DNA of 64,000 nt. It comes from Sphingomonas sp. BK345 (GTDB lineage: Bacteria; Pseudomonadota; Alphaproteobacteria; Sphingomonadales; Sphingomonadaceae). Under the pieces are notes generated by a model. That model was not told the origin of the DNA and searched no databases. It saw only the letters and a program-made list of their open reading frames with translations. The stretch covers positions 62,001-126,000 of the forward strand of contig NZ_JACHZX010000006.1 of NCBI RefSeq assembly GCF_014193845.1, read 5' to 3'. Below are positions 53,198-62,110 of the stretch, piece by piece. Every line of letters begins with the position of its first letter. The first letter of the stretch is position 1. The position numbers and the translations under genes were made by a program.

Positions 53198-53503
53198 ATG
53201 CAGATGGATCAGCGCGACCCCCTCGACACGCTCGACGATGCGACCGCCGCGGCGGCCTTCCGCCGCCTGGTGCGCCACCTGCGCCACCGCACCGACGCGC
53301 AGAACGTCGACCTGATGGGGCTGGCGGGCTTCTGCCGCAACTGCCTGTCCGACTGGATCGGCGAGGCCGGCGGCCTGCCCAAGGACGCCGCGCGCGAAAC
53401 GATCTACGGCATGCCCTACGCCGAATGGAAGGACCGCCACCAGCAGGAAGCGACTCCGGAGCAGCTGGCGCGGATGAAGGAGAGCGTCGCGCGCAACGCC
53501 TGA
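53198..53503 (+). CDS. DUF1244 family protein
   Basis: A 101-residue conserved alphaproteobacterial protein. The family hallmark is the cysteine motif GFCRNCLSDWIGEA, followed by IYGMPYAEWK. The two Cys could bind a metal. ATG at 53198 follows CCGGAG closely; the ATG at 53204 is an alternative. Often found beside pyk. Function unknown. Confidence 0.88.
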   Translation: MQMDQRDPLDTLDDATAAAAFRRLVRHLRHRTDAQNVDLMGLAGFCRNCLSDWIGEAGGLPKDAARETIYGMPYAEWKDRHQQEATPEQLARMKESVARNA

Positions 53504-53523
53504 CGGTGGCGCGGGCGTTCAGC

Positions 53524-53552
53524 TTGACTCCGCGGCCCTGCCCCGCTACCCG
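53524..53552 (+). promoter_or_regulatory. probable sigma-70 type promoter of rpsD
   Basis: TTGACT (53524-53529), 17 nt, TACCCG (53547-53552), about 120 nt before the rpsD start. The -35 box equals that of the rpmJ promoter; the -10 is weak. Confidence 0.45.
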
Positions 53553-53671
53553 CGCCGCTTCGCAATCGCCCCCGCACCCCGGTGAAGCGGCGGGCCTGCG
53601 CTTTCCACCTCGTGGATCACGCGGCGCGATGACCGGGACCAACGTTGTACGCCATTGCTTAGGAATATCTG

Positions 53672-54286
53672 ATGTCGAAGCGCAGCAGCGCCAAGTACAA
53701 GCTCGACCGTCGTCTCGGCGAGAACATCTGGGGCCGGCCGAAGAGCCCGGTCAACAAGCGCGAGTACGGCCCGGGCCAGCACGGCCAGCGTCGCAAGGGC
53801 AAGATGTCGGACTTCGGCATCCAGCTGCGCGCCAAGCAGAAGCTCAAGGGCTATTACGGCGACGTCACCGAGAAGCAGTTCCGCCACGCCTATGAGGAGG
53901 CGTCGCGCATGAAGGGCGACACTTCGCAGAACCTTATCGGCCTGCTCGAGCGCCGCCTCGACGCGATCGTGTACCGCGCCAAGTTCGCGCCCACGATCTG
54001 GGCCGCGCGCCAGCTGGTCAGCCACGGCCACGTCCGCGTTAACGGCGTGAAGTGCAACATCGCGTCGCGCCGCTGTGACGTCGGCGACGAGATCACGCTC
54101 GGCACCAAGGCGCAGGAGATGGCGCTGGTGCTCGAGGCGCAGCAGCTCGCCGAGCGCGAGGTGCCCGACTATGTCGCTCCCGACGGCGCCGCGAAGGTGT
54201 CCTTCATTCGCGTGCCGACGCTGGACGAGGTGCCCTATCCGGTGAAGATGGAGCCGAACCTTGTCGTCGAGTTCTACTCGCGCTGA
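53672..54286 (+). CDS. rpsD: 30S ribosomal protein uS4
   Basis: Primary 16S rRNA-binding protein of the small subunit body. The 204-residue protein has [35 protein letters not shown], and the S4 RNA-binding region [20 protein letters not shown] with [19 protein letters not shown] at 53672 follows AGGAAT. Stand-alone gene, with a strong terminator 65 nt after the stop. Confidence 0.97.
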   Translation: MSKRSSAKYKLDRRLGENIWGRPKSPVNKREYGPGQHGQRRKGKMSDFGIQLRAKQKLKGYYGDVTEKQFRHAYEEASRMKGDTSQNLIGLLERRLDAIVYRAKFAPTIWAARQLVSHGHVRVNGVKCNIASRRCDVGDEITLGTKAQEMALVLEAQQLAEREVPDYVAPDGAAKVSFIRVPTLDEVPYPVKMEPNLVVEFYSR

Positions 54287-54351
54287 CCTGACCCATCCGT
54301 CGCCCCGGTATTGCCGGGGTGGCGCGGGAGAGCCGTCGCTCTCCTCCAAGA

Positions 54352-54375
54352 CCCCGGCCGCGTGCCGGGGTTTTT
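54352..54375 (+). terminator. rho-independent terminator after rpsD
   Basis: CCCCGGC / GCCGGGG, a 7-bp stem with a 5-nt loop, followed directly by TTTTT. An additional hairpin CCCCGG-TATTG-CCGGGG lies just upstream at 54303. Confidence 0.9.
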
Positions 54376-54388
54376 CGTTGGGGTAATC

Positions 54389-54464
54389 TGCTCCGGCGAA
54401 CGCCGGAGTCCAGGGCCGCACGCGTCGCGCTCGTGGCTCTGGGCTCCTGCGTGCGCAGGAGCAC
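54389..54464. repeat. intergenic inverted-repeat element, TGCTCC/GGAGCA family (copy 2)
   Basis: A 76-nt element with TGCTCCGGCGAACGCCGGAG at the left and GGGCTCCTGCGTGCGCAGGA at the right, and inner CCAGGG-type pairing. It is the counterpart of the copy at 17890. Confidence 0.72.
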
Positions 54465-54496
54465 GCCGTCGCCACCTTAGCGCGGCCGCCCTGCCC

Positions 54497-54521
54497 GCAA
54501 CCAACCCGACGCGCTCTCGTT
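54497..54521 (+). promoter_or_regulatory. EcfG-like (general stress response) promoter match
   Basis: GCAAC (54497-54501), 16 nt, CGTT (54518-54521), against the alphaproteobacterial EcfG consensus GGAAC-N16/17-CGTT: one mismatch. The predicted transcript starts about 20 nt before the gene at 54550, just before its AGGAG ribosome site. Confidence 0.5.
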
Positions 54522-54549
54522 CTCCGTCCACATCGATAGGAGACCCAAG

Positions 54550-55053
54550 ATGGCGGACGCCAACACCGACCCGACCAAGCTCAAGCACGACCTGTGGCAG
54601 AGGATGGCGGACAGCCCGTTCGTGATGGTCGGCGCGGCGGACGGTTCGTCGCACAGTGAGCCGCTCACCGCGCAGCTCGACAAGGATCAGGTCGACACGC
54701 TGTTCTTCTTCGTCGGCAAGGACAATCGGCTCGCCGGCGGCGGACGCGTGATGGCGCAATATGTGTCCAAGGGGCACGACTTCTTCGCCTGCATGGACGG
54801 CGAGGCGCGCATCGACAACGATCCCGTGCTGATCGACAAGCTCTGGAACAAGCAGGCCGAGGCCTGGTTTCCGGGCGGCCGCGAGGACCCCAACCTGGCG
54901 CTGCTGCGCGTCGACATCGACAGCGCCGAACTGTGGGAGAGCGACATCTCGCTCTCGGGCCGCGTGAAGATGCTGTTCGGCGGGACGATCAAGGCGAGCG
55001 AGTCGGGCAGCCACGCCAAGGTGGCGACGACGGCGGAGAGCTCGCCGGCGTGA
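54550..55053 (+). CDS. pyridoxamine 5'-phosphate oxidase-like (general stress protein 26 type)
   Basis: A 167-residue split-barrel flavin-binding protein of the COG3871 stress-protein type. Blocks are VMVGAADGSSHSEPLTAQLD, LFFFVGKDNRLA, HDFFACMDGEARIDNDPVLI and LLRVDIDSAELWES. These proteins bind FMN or a deazaflavin, and their expression is often stress-linked. ATG at 54550 follows AGGAG. An EcfG-like promoter match upstream is consistent with stress control. Confidence 0.87.
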   Translation: MADANTDPTKLKHDLWQRMADSPFVMVGAADGSSHSEPLTAQLDKDQVDTLFFFVGKDNRLAGGGRVMAQYVSKGHDFFACMDGEARIDNDPVLIDKLWNKQAEAWFPGGREDPNLALLRVDIDSAELWESDISLSGRVKMLFGGTIKASESGSHAKVATTAESSPA

Positions 55054-55057
55054 CCCT

Positions 55058-55198
55058 AATCCTCCCCGCTCGCGGGAAGGTGGCAGCGCGATGCGCTGAC
55101 GGAGGAGGCTCTCCCCCCATGGAGGCGGCTCGTTTGAGGCGGCCCCCTCCACCACTCGCGGCGCGAGTGGTCCCCCTCCCCACGAGCGGGGAGGAGCC
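55058..55198. repeat. intergenic inverted-repeat element, CCCCCTCCACCACTCGC family (copy 3)
   Basis: A 141-nt element between convergent genes: ATCCTCCCCGCTCGCGGGAA at the left, CCCCCTCCACCACTCGCGG in the middle, CCACGAGCGGGGAGGAG at the right. Counterpart of 51231. Confidence 0.78.
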
Positions 55199-55206
55199 TA
55201 TCTAAG

Positions 55207-55240
55207 CAAAAGGGGCGCCCGGTTCGCACCGGGCGCCCTT
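55207..55240 (-). terminator. rho-independent terminator of glnBA
   Basis: On the minus strand, 25 nt after the glnA stop: GGGCGCCCGGT / ACCGGGCGCCC, an 11-bp stem with a 4-nt loop, followed by CTTTTG. Confidence 0.88.
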
Positions 55241-55264
55241 CTCGCGTCAGCCGCTCGGCGCGAC

Positions 55265-56677
55265 TTACGCGCTGTAGTACATGTCGTACTCGACCGGGCT
55301 CGGGGTCATCTCCCAGCGCGCCACGTCCTGCCACTGCAGCTCGACATAGGCCTCGATCTGATCCTTGGTGAACACGTCGCCCTTCAGCAGGAAGTCGTGG
55401 TCGGCCATCAGCGAGTCGAGCGCCTCGCGCAGCGACGCGCAGACCGTCGGCACCTGCGCCAGCTCGGCCGGCGGCAGGTCGTACAGGTTCTTGTCCATCG
55501 CCTCGCCGGGATGGATCTTGTTCTGGATCCCGTCGAGACCCGCCATCAGCAGCGCGGCATAGGCCAGGTACGGGTTCGCCATCGCGTCGGGGAAGCGGAC
55601 CTCGACGCGCTTGCTCTTCGGACCGGTGCCGTAGGGGATGCGGCACGAGGCCGAGCGGTTGCGCGCCGAATAGGCGAGCAGCACCGGGGCCTCGTAACCC
55701 GGCACCAGCCGCTTGTAGCTGTTGGTGGTCGGGTTGGTGAAGGCGTTGATCGCCTTGGCGTGCTTGATGATCCCGCCGATGAAATAGAGGCAGGTGTCGG
55801 ACAGGCCGGCATAGCCGTTGCCCGCGAAGAGCGGCTCCTTGCCGTTCCAGATCGAGAAGTGGGTGTGCATGCCCGAGCCGTTATCTTCCTTGATCGGCTT
55901 GGGCATGAAGGTGGCCGACTTGCCATAGGCATGCGCGACCTGGTGCACGACGTACTTGTAGATCTGCATGCGATCGGCGGTGGTGGTCAGCGTGCCGAAG
56001 GTCAGGCCCAGCTCGTGCTGCGCCGCCGCCACCTCGTGGTGGTGCTTGTCGCACGGCAGGCCCATCTCGATCATGGTCGAGACCATCTCGCCGCGGATGT
56101 CGACCGCCGAGTCGACCGGCGCGACCGGGAAGTAGCCACCCTTGGCGCGCGGGCGGTGCGCGAGATTGCCGCCCTCATATTCGCGGCCGGTGTTGGTCGG
56201 CAGCTCGATGTCATCGATCTTGAAGTAGCTGGTGTTGTAGCTGTTCTCAAAGCGGACGTCGTCGAACATGAAGAACTCGGCCTCGGGGCCGACATAGACC
56301 GTGTCGCCAATCCCGGTGGTGGCGACATAGGCCTCGGCGCGCTTGGCGGTGGTGCGCGGGTCGCGGCTATAGCCCTCGCCGGTCGACGGCTCGACGATGT
56401 CGCAGAACACGATCAGCATCGGCGTCGCCGAGAAGGGATCGGTGTAGACCGCGTCGAGGTCGGGCTTGAGAATCATGTCCGACTCGTTGATCGCCTTCCA
56501 GCCGGCGATCGAGGAACCGTCGAACATCAGGCCGTCGGTCCACTCGTCCTCGCCCATGACCGAAGCGACCATGGTGAGGTGCTGCCACTTGCCCTTGGGA
56601 TCGGTGAAGCGCAGATCGACCCACTCGATCTCCTCGTCCTTGATCTTCTGCAGAACGTCTGCGGCCGTGTTCGCCAT
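55265..56677 (-). CDS. glnA: glutamine synthetase, type I
   Basis: Assimilates ammonia by ATP-dependent conversion of glutamate to glutamine; dodecamer. The 470-residue protein has the beta-grasp [18 protein letters not shown], the ATP/metal region [18 protein letters not shown], the flap [17 protein letters not shown], and the adenylylated Tyr in [12 protein letters not shown], so GlnE control is expected. ATG at 56677. It follows glnB in one operon and is closed by a strong terminator. Confidence 0.97.
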   Translation of the reverse strand: MANTAADVLQKIKDEEIEWVDLRFTDPKGKWQHLTMVASVMGEDEWTDGLMFDGSSIAGWKAINESDMILKPDLDAVYTDPFSATPMLIVFCDIVEPSTGEGYSRDPRTTAKRAEAYVATTGIGDTVYVGPEAEFFMFDDVRFENSYNTSYFKIDDIELPTNTGREYEGGNLAHRPRAKGGYFPVAPVDSAVDIRGEMVSTMIEMGLPCDKHHHEVAAAQHELGLTFGTLTTTADRMQIYKYVVHQVAHAYGKSATFMPKPIKEDNGSGMHTHFSIWNGKEPLFAGNGYAGLSDTCLYFIGGIIKHAKAINAFTNPTTNSYKRLVPGYEAPVLLAYSARNRSASCRIPYGTGPKSKRVEVRFPDAMANPYLAYAALLMAGLDGIQNKIHPGEAMDKNLYDLPPAELAQVPTVCASLREALDSLMADHDFLLKGDVFTKDQIEAYVELQWQDVARWEMTPSPVEYDMYYSA

Positions 56678-56769
56678 GATGCTTCTCTCTCTCGCAGGTG
56701 CGCTCCCCGAACGTTGCCGGGGCACGCGGTAACAGGGACGCCCGGGCGCGCGGCCGGGGCGATGGGATG

Positions 56770-58415
<1,646 letters not shown>

Positions 58416-58537
58416 CCGGGCACCCGACCTGCCGCGACGGGCATTCGCCCGGCTCATGCCGGGCACGTCCCTGGCTAAATCAACCGGAACCACTCCAGAT
58501 CAACGCGAAGCCGCGACGCGCGTGTCAGGTTGCGCGC

Positions 58538-58969
58538 ATGTTTCCGGACGCTTCCCTGCCCGCACGGCCGTTGCTCCTGCTCGCCGAGGCCGAGCCGTTC
58601 CGCGCCGACTATCTCCGCCACGCGCTCCACGACGCCGGGGCGCAGCTGCTCGGGCCGGTGCGCTCTGTGACGGAGGGGCTGGCGCTGCTCGCCAACCTGC
58701 GCGAGCGCCCGGCCGCCGCGATCGTCAACCTGCGGCTGAGCGATGGAAGCGCGCTGCCGCTGCTCGACGCGCTCGACGCCGGCGGCGTGCCGCTGCTGCT
58801 CATCGGCGAGGCGGGGATGGCACCGCCGCCGCATCTCGCTGCGCGCCCGTGCCTGCTCGCACCTTTTGCCTCCTATCAGATCGTCGATGCCGTCCGCGCG
58901 CTGCTCGTCGCGATGAGGCCGCTGTCACCCGCACCCGCATCAGTAGCCGAGAGCGCTCGGCATGGCTGA
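58538..58969 (+). CDS. degenerate response-regulator receiver protein
   Basis: A 143-residue single receiver-like domain. Canonical positions are altered: the phospho-acceptor Asp is N64 (AIVNLRLSDG), the conserved Lys is A108 (LLAPF), and the Thr/Ser position is G90 (LLLIGEAG); only E17 and E19 remain in the acidic pocket. It cannot be phosphorylated in the usual way and is best seen as a pseudo-receiver for protein contacts. It has no output domain. Its last 8 nt overlap the isochorismatase gene. Confidence 0.72.
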   Translation: MFPDASLPARPLLLLAEAEPFRADYLRHALHDAGAQLLGPVRSVTEGLALLANLRERPAAAIVNLRLSDGSALPLLDALDAGGVPLLLIGEAGMAPPPHLAARPCLLAPFASYQIVDAVRALLVAMRPLSPAPASVAESARHG

Positions 58970-59555
58970 CGCCACCGAGCCGACGCCCGGCGCCACTGCG
59001 CTGTTGATCATCGACATGATCAACGACCTCGACTTCGATGGCGGCGAGCAGCTCGCTCCCGCGGCCATCGCGGCGGCGGACCGCATCCGCGCGCTGCGCG
59101 ACCGCGCCGACGCGGCCGACGTGCCGGTGATCTACGTCAACGACAATTTCGGGCGCTGGCACGCCGAGCGATCGAGCATCGTCGACCATTGCCGTCGCGA
59201 GGGCAGCCGCGGCGCCGCGCTGATCGACGCGCTCCGCCCGCGCGAGCGCGACTATTTTGTGGTGAAGCCGCAGTTCTCCGGCTTCTACGCGACCAACCTG
59301 CCGGTGCTGCTGCCCCAGCTCGGCGTGAGCCGGCTGATCCTGACCGGGGTCGCGGCGGACATCTGCGTGCTGTTCACCGCCGCCGACGCGCACATGCGCG
59401 ACTATGACCTGTGGGTGCCCGAGGACACAGTCGCGAGCGAGCGGAGAGAGCATCTCGACTGGGCCTTGGAGCTGATGCGCAAGAGCATGTGCGCGGAGAC
59501 CGCGGCGAGCGACGACCTGAGCTTGGAGACGTGGTTGGCGCGGGCCGACACCTGA
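58962..59555 (+). CDS. isochorismatase-family cysteine hydrolase
   Basis: A 197-residue alpha/beta hydrolase of the isochorismatase-like fold. The Asp-Lys-Cys triad is visible: D18 in LLIIDMINDL, K102 in FVVKPQFSGF, and C135 in GVAADICVLFTA, with the cis-peptide VAAD typical of the group. Members hydrolyse amides such as nicotinamide, ureidoacrylate or N-carbamoyl compounds; substrate unknown. ATG at 58962 lies inside the preceding gene. Confidence 0.88.
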   Translation: MADATEPTPGATALLIIDMINDLDFDGGEQLAPAAIAAADRIRALRDRADAADVPVIYVNDNFGRWHAERSSIVDHCRREGSRGAALIDALRPRERDYFVVKPQFSGFYATNLPVLLPQLGVSRLILTGVAADICVLFTAADAHMRDYDLWVPEDTVASERREHLDWALELMRKSMCAETAASDDLSLETWLARADT

Positions 59556-59585
59556 GCTGCGCCCGCCACCCGGAAGATCACCCGC

Positions 59586-60002
59586 TCAATAGTTCGGCCA
59601 CAGCCCCGGCGTGGCGATCTCGAGCACATGGCCGTCGGGATCGTTGAAATAGACGCTGCGCCCGCCCGCGGGCCAGTGGATCTCGCTGAGCTCGCCCACC
59701 CCGTTCGCCCGCAGATGATTGCGCCAGGCGTCATAATCCTCAGCCGCGGTCTTGAACGCCATGTGGAGCGGACCGGCGCCGTCGTGCCCGGGGATATGCC
59801 CCTGTGGCGTGTCCTCGCCCGCGGTCGACTCGCCACGCGCGAAGATCAGCAGCACGCTGCCGCCGCCGGCGTCGAACGCGGTGAGCCGCTCCTCGTCGCG
59901 CAGGATCGTCAGCCCCAGCACGTCGCGGAAGAAGGCGATCGAGCGCGCCTTGTCGTCGACATACAGCGCGGTCTCGAGCACCCCGTTGAGCTGCGGCATC
60001 AT
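59586..60002 (-). CDS. VOC family (glyoxalase/dioxygenase fold) protein
   Basis: A 138-residue protein of the vicinal-oxygen-chelate fold with two beta-alpha-beta3 modules: LETALYVDDKARSIAFFRDV at the start and VYFNDPDGHVLEIATPGLW at the end. Candidate metal ligands are the His in LHMAFK and the Glu in LEIATPG. Family members are dioxygenases, glyoxalases or resistance proteins; function not assigned. Two adjacent ATGs at 60002/59999. Convergent with the isochorismatase gene. Confidence 0.85.
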   Translation of the reverse strand: MMPQLNGVLETALYVDDKARSIAFFRDVLGLTILRDEERLTAFDAGGGSVLLIFARGESTAGEDTPQGHIPGHDGAGPLHMAFKTAAEDYDAWRNHLRANGVGELSEIHWPAGGRSVYFNDPDGHVLEIATPGLWPNY

Positions 60003-60098
60003 CGTCTCCCGTGGTGCGGCGCTCAGGCGCCGCCGCTACGCTCAACGACCAGCCCGACCGCGGCGATCCGCCTCACTCTATTCCGCCCCGCTCGCTGC

Positions 60099-61931
60099 TC
60101 AGGCGGCGCGCGCGGGGAGCGCGGCGGCGGCTGAAGCCTGTTCGGCGAGTGCTTGCTCCAGAGGTCGCAGCAGCAGCAGGTTGCGCACCGGCGGCTCCCG
60201 CCCCGCATCGCCGTGGCGCAGGTGCCACTCGCCGGTCGCGCGATCGATCAGCAGATCGAGCGCGGCGCGGATCAGGTCGGGTACGTAGGTGGGCGTCGCG
60301 GCCCGCGGCGTCGGCGGCCGGTCGGGCGCGAACAGATCATCGGCGACGGCAACCAGCGTCGCGGGCGTGCGGCGCCGCGATCGCGGCGGTTCATCACCCC
60401 AGCTCGCCTCGATTCGCAGGCGCGGACGTGTCGGAGGCGAGTCGCCGCCGCGCGGGTCGCCCTTGAGGTCGACCACGGCCCAGGCCTCCGGCGAGTCGTC
60501 ATCGCGCTCCCCGAAGACCATAGGGATCGCGCGCTGCGCGCAGGCTGCGGCGAGATGCGGCGCGAGCGCGTCGTCGCGTCCGAGCACCAGCAGCGGCGGC
60601 ACCGCCACGCGCGCGACCTCCTGGTACGGCCGCTGCGCCGACATCGGTGCGGGGCGCGGCACCGCGGCATAAGCGAGCCGCTCCGACCGGCGCCACCAGC
60701 CCGGCACGTGCGCCAGCGGGTCGCGCGCGCTACCCGACACCAGTGCGCGCAGCAGCGGCACCATCGCCGTCGCGCGCGGCACGCCGGAGGAGACGTCGTA
60801 GACGCCGGGCTCGTACCATCCGCCGCCGGTCAGCAACGTGTTCCACCCCTGGCTGCCGAGCAGCGACCAGCACGTCACCGCCCGCAAGTCGACGCCCTCG
60901 GCGCGCAGTGCCACGGCACCGTCCCACGCCTCGGCCATCCAGCGCATCTGCTCCTCGCGCGTGCAGCCGTTGTGCACCTCAGTCACCGCCAGCGGCAGCC
61001 GGTAGCGCGCCCAAGTCTCGCGCAGCACCCCCACCAGCCCCGGCGCGCCGGGCTGGAGCGCGCGTACCGCCTCGACGTCGGCGTAGCGCTGCCGCCCGTT
61101 GCCGCCGTGCGTGTGAGCGGGATAGCGCGCCACGCGGTGATCAAGGAAACGATCGCTGGTGAGGTAATGGTTCACCCCGATCACGTCGGGCGGGCACGGC
61201 GCCGCCGCGAGGGCGTCGAGCCGCGCGGCGAGGCCGAAGTCACTCAAGCGCGCGTGCAGCGGATGACCGGGCACGACTCGGCCGCACAGCAGGTCCCACG
61301 TCGCCCAGCGGCGGACATTGTCGAACGCCACCTGATCACGGGTGGCGACGGTGCCGAAGCTGCGGCCCAGGTCCTCGGTCTGGATCAGCCGTGCCCGCGG
61401 GCTGACCGAGCGGATCGCGGCCATCGCGCGCGCGGTGCCGTCGACCTGGTTGACCAGCGCGCGCCAGAAGTCGCGCTCTTCGACGCGGTGCGGATACCAA
61501 TGGCCGTACAGCGCGGCGAAGCGCGCGGTGGTGAGCGGCTCGTTGACCGGGGTCCAGTCGTCGATCCACGGATAACGCTCGGCGGTGGCGCGGGCGTAAT
61601 CGGCGAGCAGCGCGGGAAAGTGCTCGTCGAGCAGGTCGGTGTAGCGCGGACCCGAACCGTGATGGACCAGCCCCGCGATCACGCCGACGCCGCGCGCGCG
61701 CAGCCGCTCCAGCCGCTGATCATACCAGCCATAGTCGCGCGACTCCGGCCGCTCCGGCGCGACGCTCTCCCAGTGAATCGGATAGCGCAGCGCGCTGATC
61801 CCGAGGTCGGCGATAAGATCGATGTCCTCGGGGCGGTCGCGATGGCCGAGCAGCGCGAATTGATCGACGTAATGGTCGCCGATACGATTCACGGTACACT
61901 CCAGGCCGCCCCACAGCTCGAGTTCGCGCAT
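60099..61931 (-). CDS. GH1-like glycoside hydrolase with degenerate RmlD-like tail
   Basis: A 610-residue protein. Residues ~1-410 are a GH1-type TIM barrel with acid/base E131 in TPVNEPLTT and nucleophile candidate E318 in AVTEVHNGC; HWESVAPE and TCWSLLGSQGWN also fit. Residues ~444-580 resemble a shrunken dTDP-4-dehydrorhamnose reductase: VPPLLVLGRDDALAPHL stands where a GxxGxxG loop would be, AWAVVDLKGD where WAVINAAGY would be, and PTYVPDLIRAALDLLIDRAT is the best-preserved part. The glycine loop and YxxxK are missing. No signal peptide. Divergent from the GT-Glf fusion. Confidence 0.82.
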   Translation of the reverse strand: MRELELWGGLECTVNRIGDHYVDQFALLGHRDRPEDIDLIADLGISALRYPIHWESVAPERPESRDYGWYDQRLERLRARGVGVIAGLVHHGSGPRYTDLLDEHFPALLADYARATAERYPWIDDWTPVNEPLTTARFAALYGHWYPHRVEERDFWRALVNQVDGTARAMAAIRSVSPRARLIQTEDLGRSFGTVATRDQVAFDNVRRWATWDLLCGRVVPGHPLHARLSDFGLAARLDALAAAPCPPDVIGVNHYLTSDRFLDHRVARYPAHTHGGNGRQRYADVEAVRALQPGAPGLVGVLRETWARYRLPLAVTEVHNGCTREEQMRWMAEAWDGAVALRAEGVDLRAVTCWSLLGSQGWNTLLTGGGWYEPGVYDVSSGVPRATAMVPLLRALVSGSARDPLAHVPGWWRRSERLAYAAVPRPAPMSAQRPYQEVARVAVPPLLVLGRDDALAPHLAAACAQRAIPMVFGERDDDSPEAWAVVDLKGDPRGGDSPPTRPRLRIEASWGDEPPRSRRRTPATLVAVADDLFAPDRPPTPRAATPTYVPDLIRAALDLLIDRATGEWHLRHGDAGREPPVRNLLLLRPLEQALAEQASAAAALPARAA

Positions 61932-61961
61932 GCTCCGGCTCCTCTGCCCGATCGTGCCGCC

Positions 61962-61986
61962 AACGTCCGGGCCCGCGCGCCGTTGC
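61962..61986 (-). promoter_or_regulatory. EcfG-like promoter match for the GH1 gene
   Basis: On the minus strand GCAAC (61986-61982), 16 nt, CGTT (61965-61962): one mismatch to GGAAC-N16/17-CGTT and identical in both boxes to the match at 54497. About 30 nt before the start codon at 61931, whose ribosome site is AGGAG. Confidence 0.48.
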
Positions 61987-62050
61987 CTCGCCAGCGCAAA
62001 ATCGCCGTCGACACTTCAAAGCAAACCTAAGTTTATCAGATACTTACACT

Positions 62051-62076
62051 GGAACATGCGGCTATGTTGCTGAGTT
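62051..62076 (+). promoter_or_regulatory. EcfG-like promoter match for the GT-Glf gene
   Basis: GGAAC (62051-62055), 17 nt, AGTT (62073-62076): perfect -35 and one mismatch in the -10. Predicted leader about 28 nt to the GTG at 62111. The divergent gap 61932-62110 is locally AT-richer than its surroundings. Confidence 0.45.
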
Positions 62077-62110
62077 TCCCAATGTGTCCGAACCATCGGG
62101 AGACTCCTCC

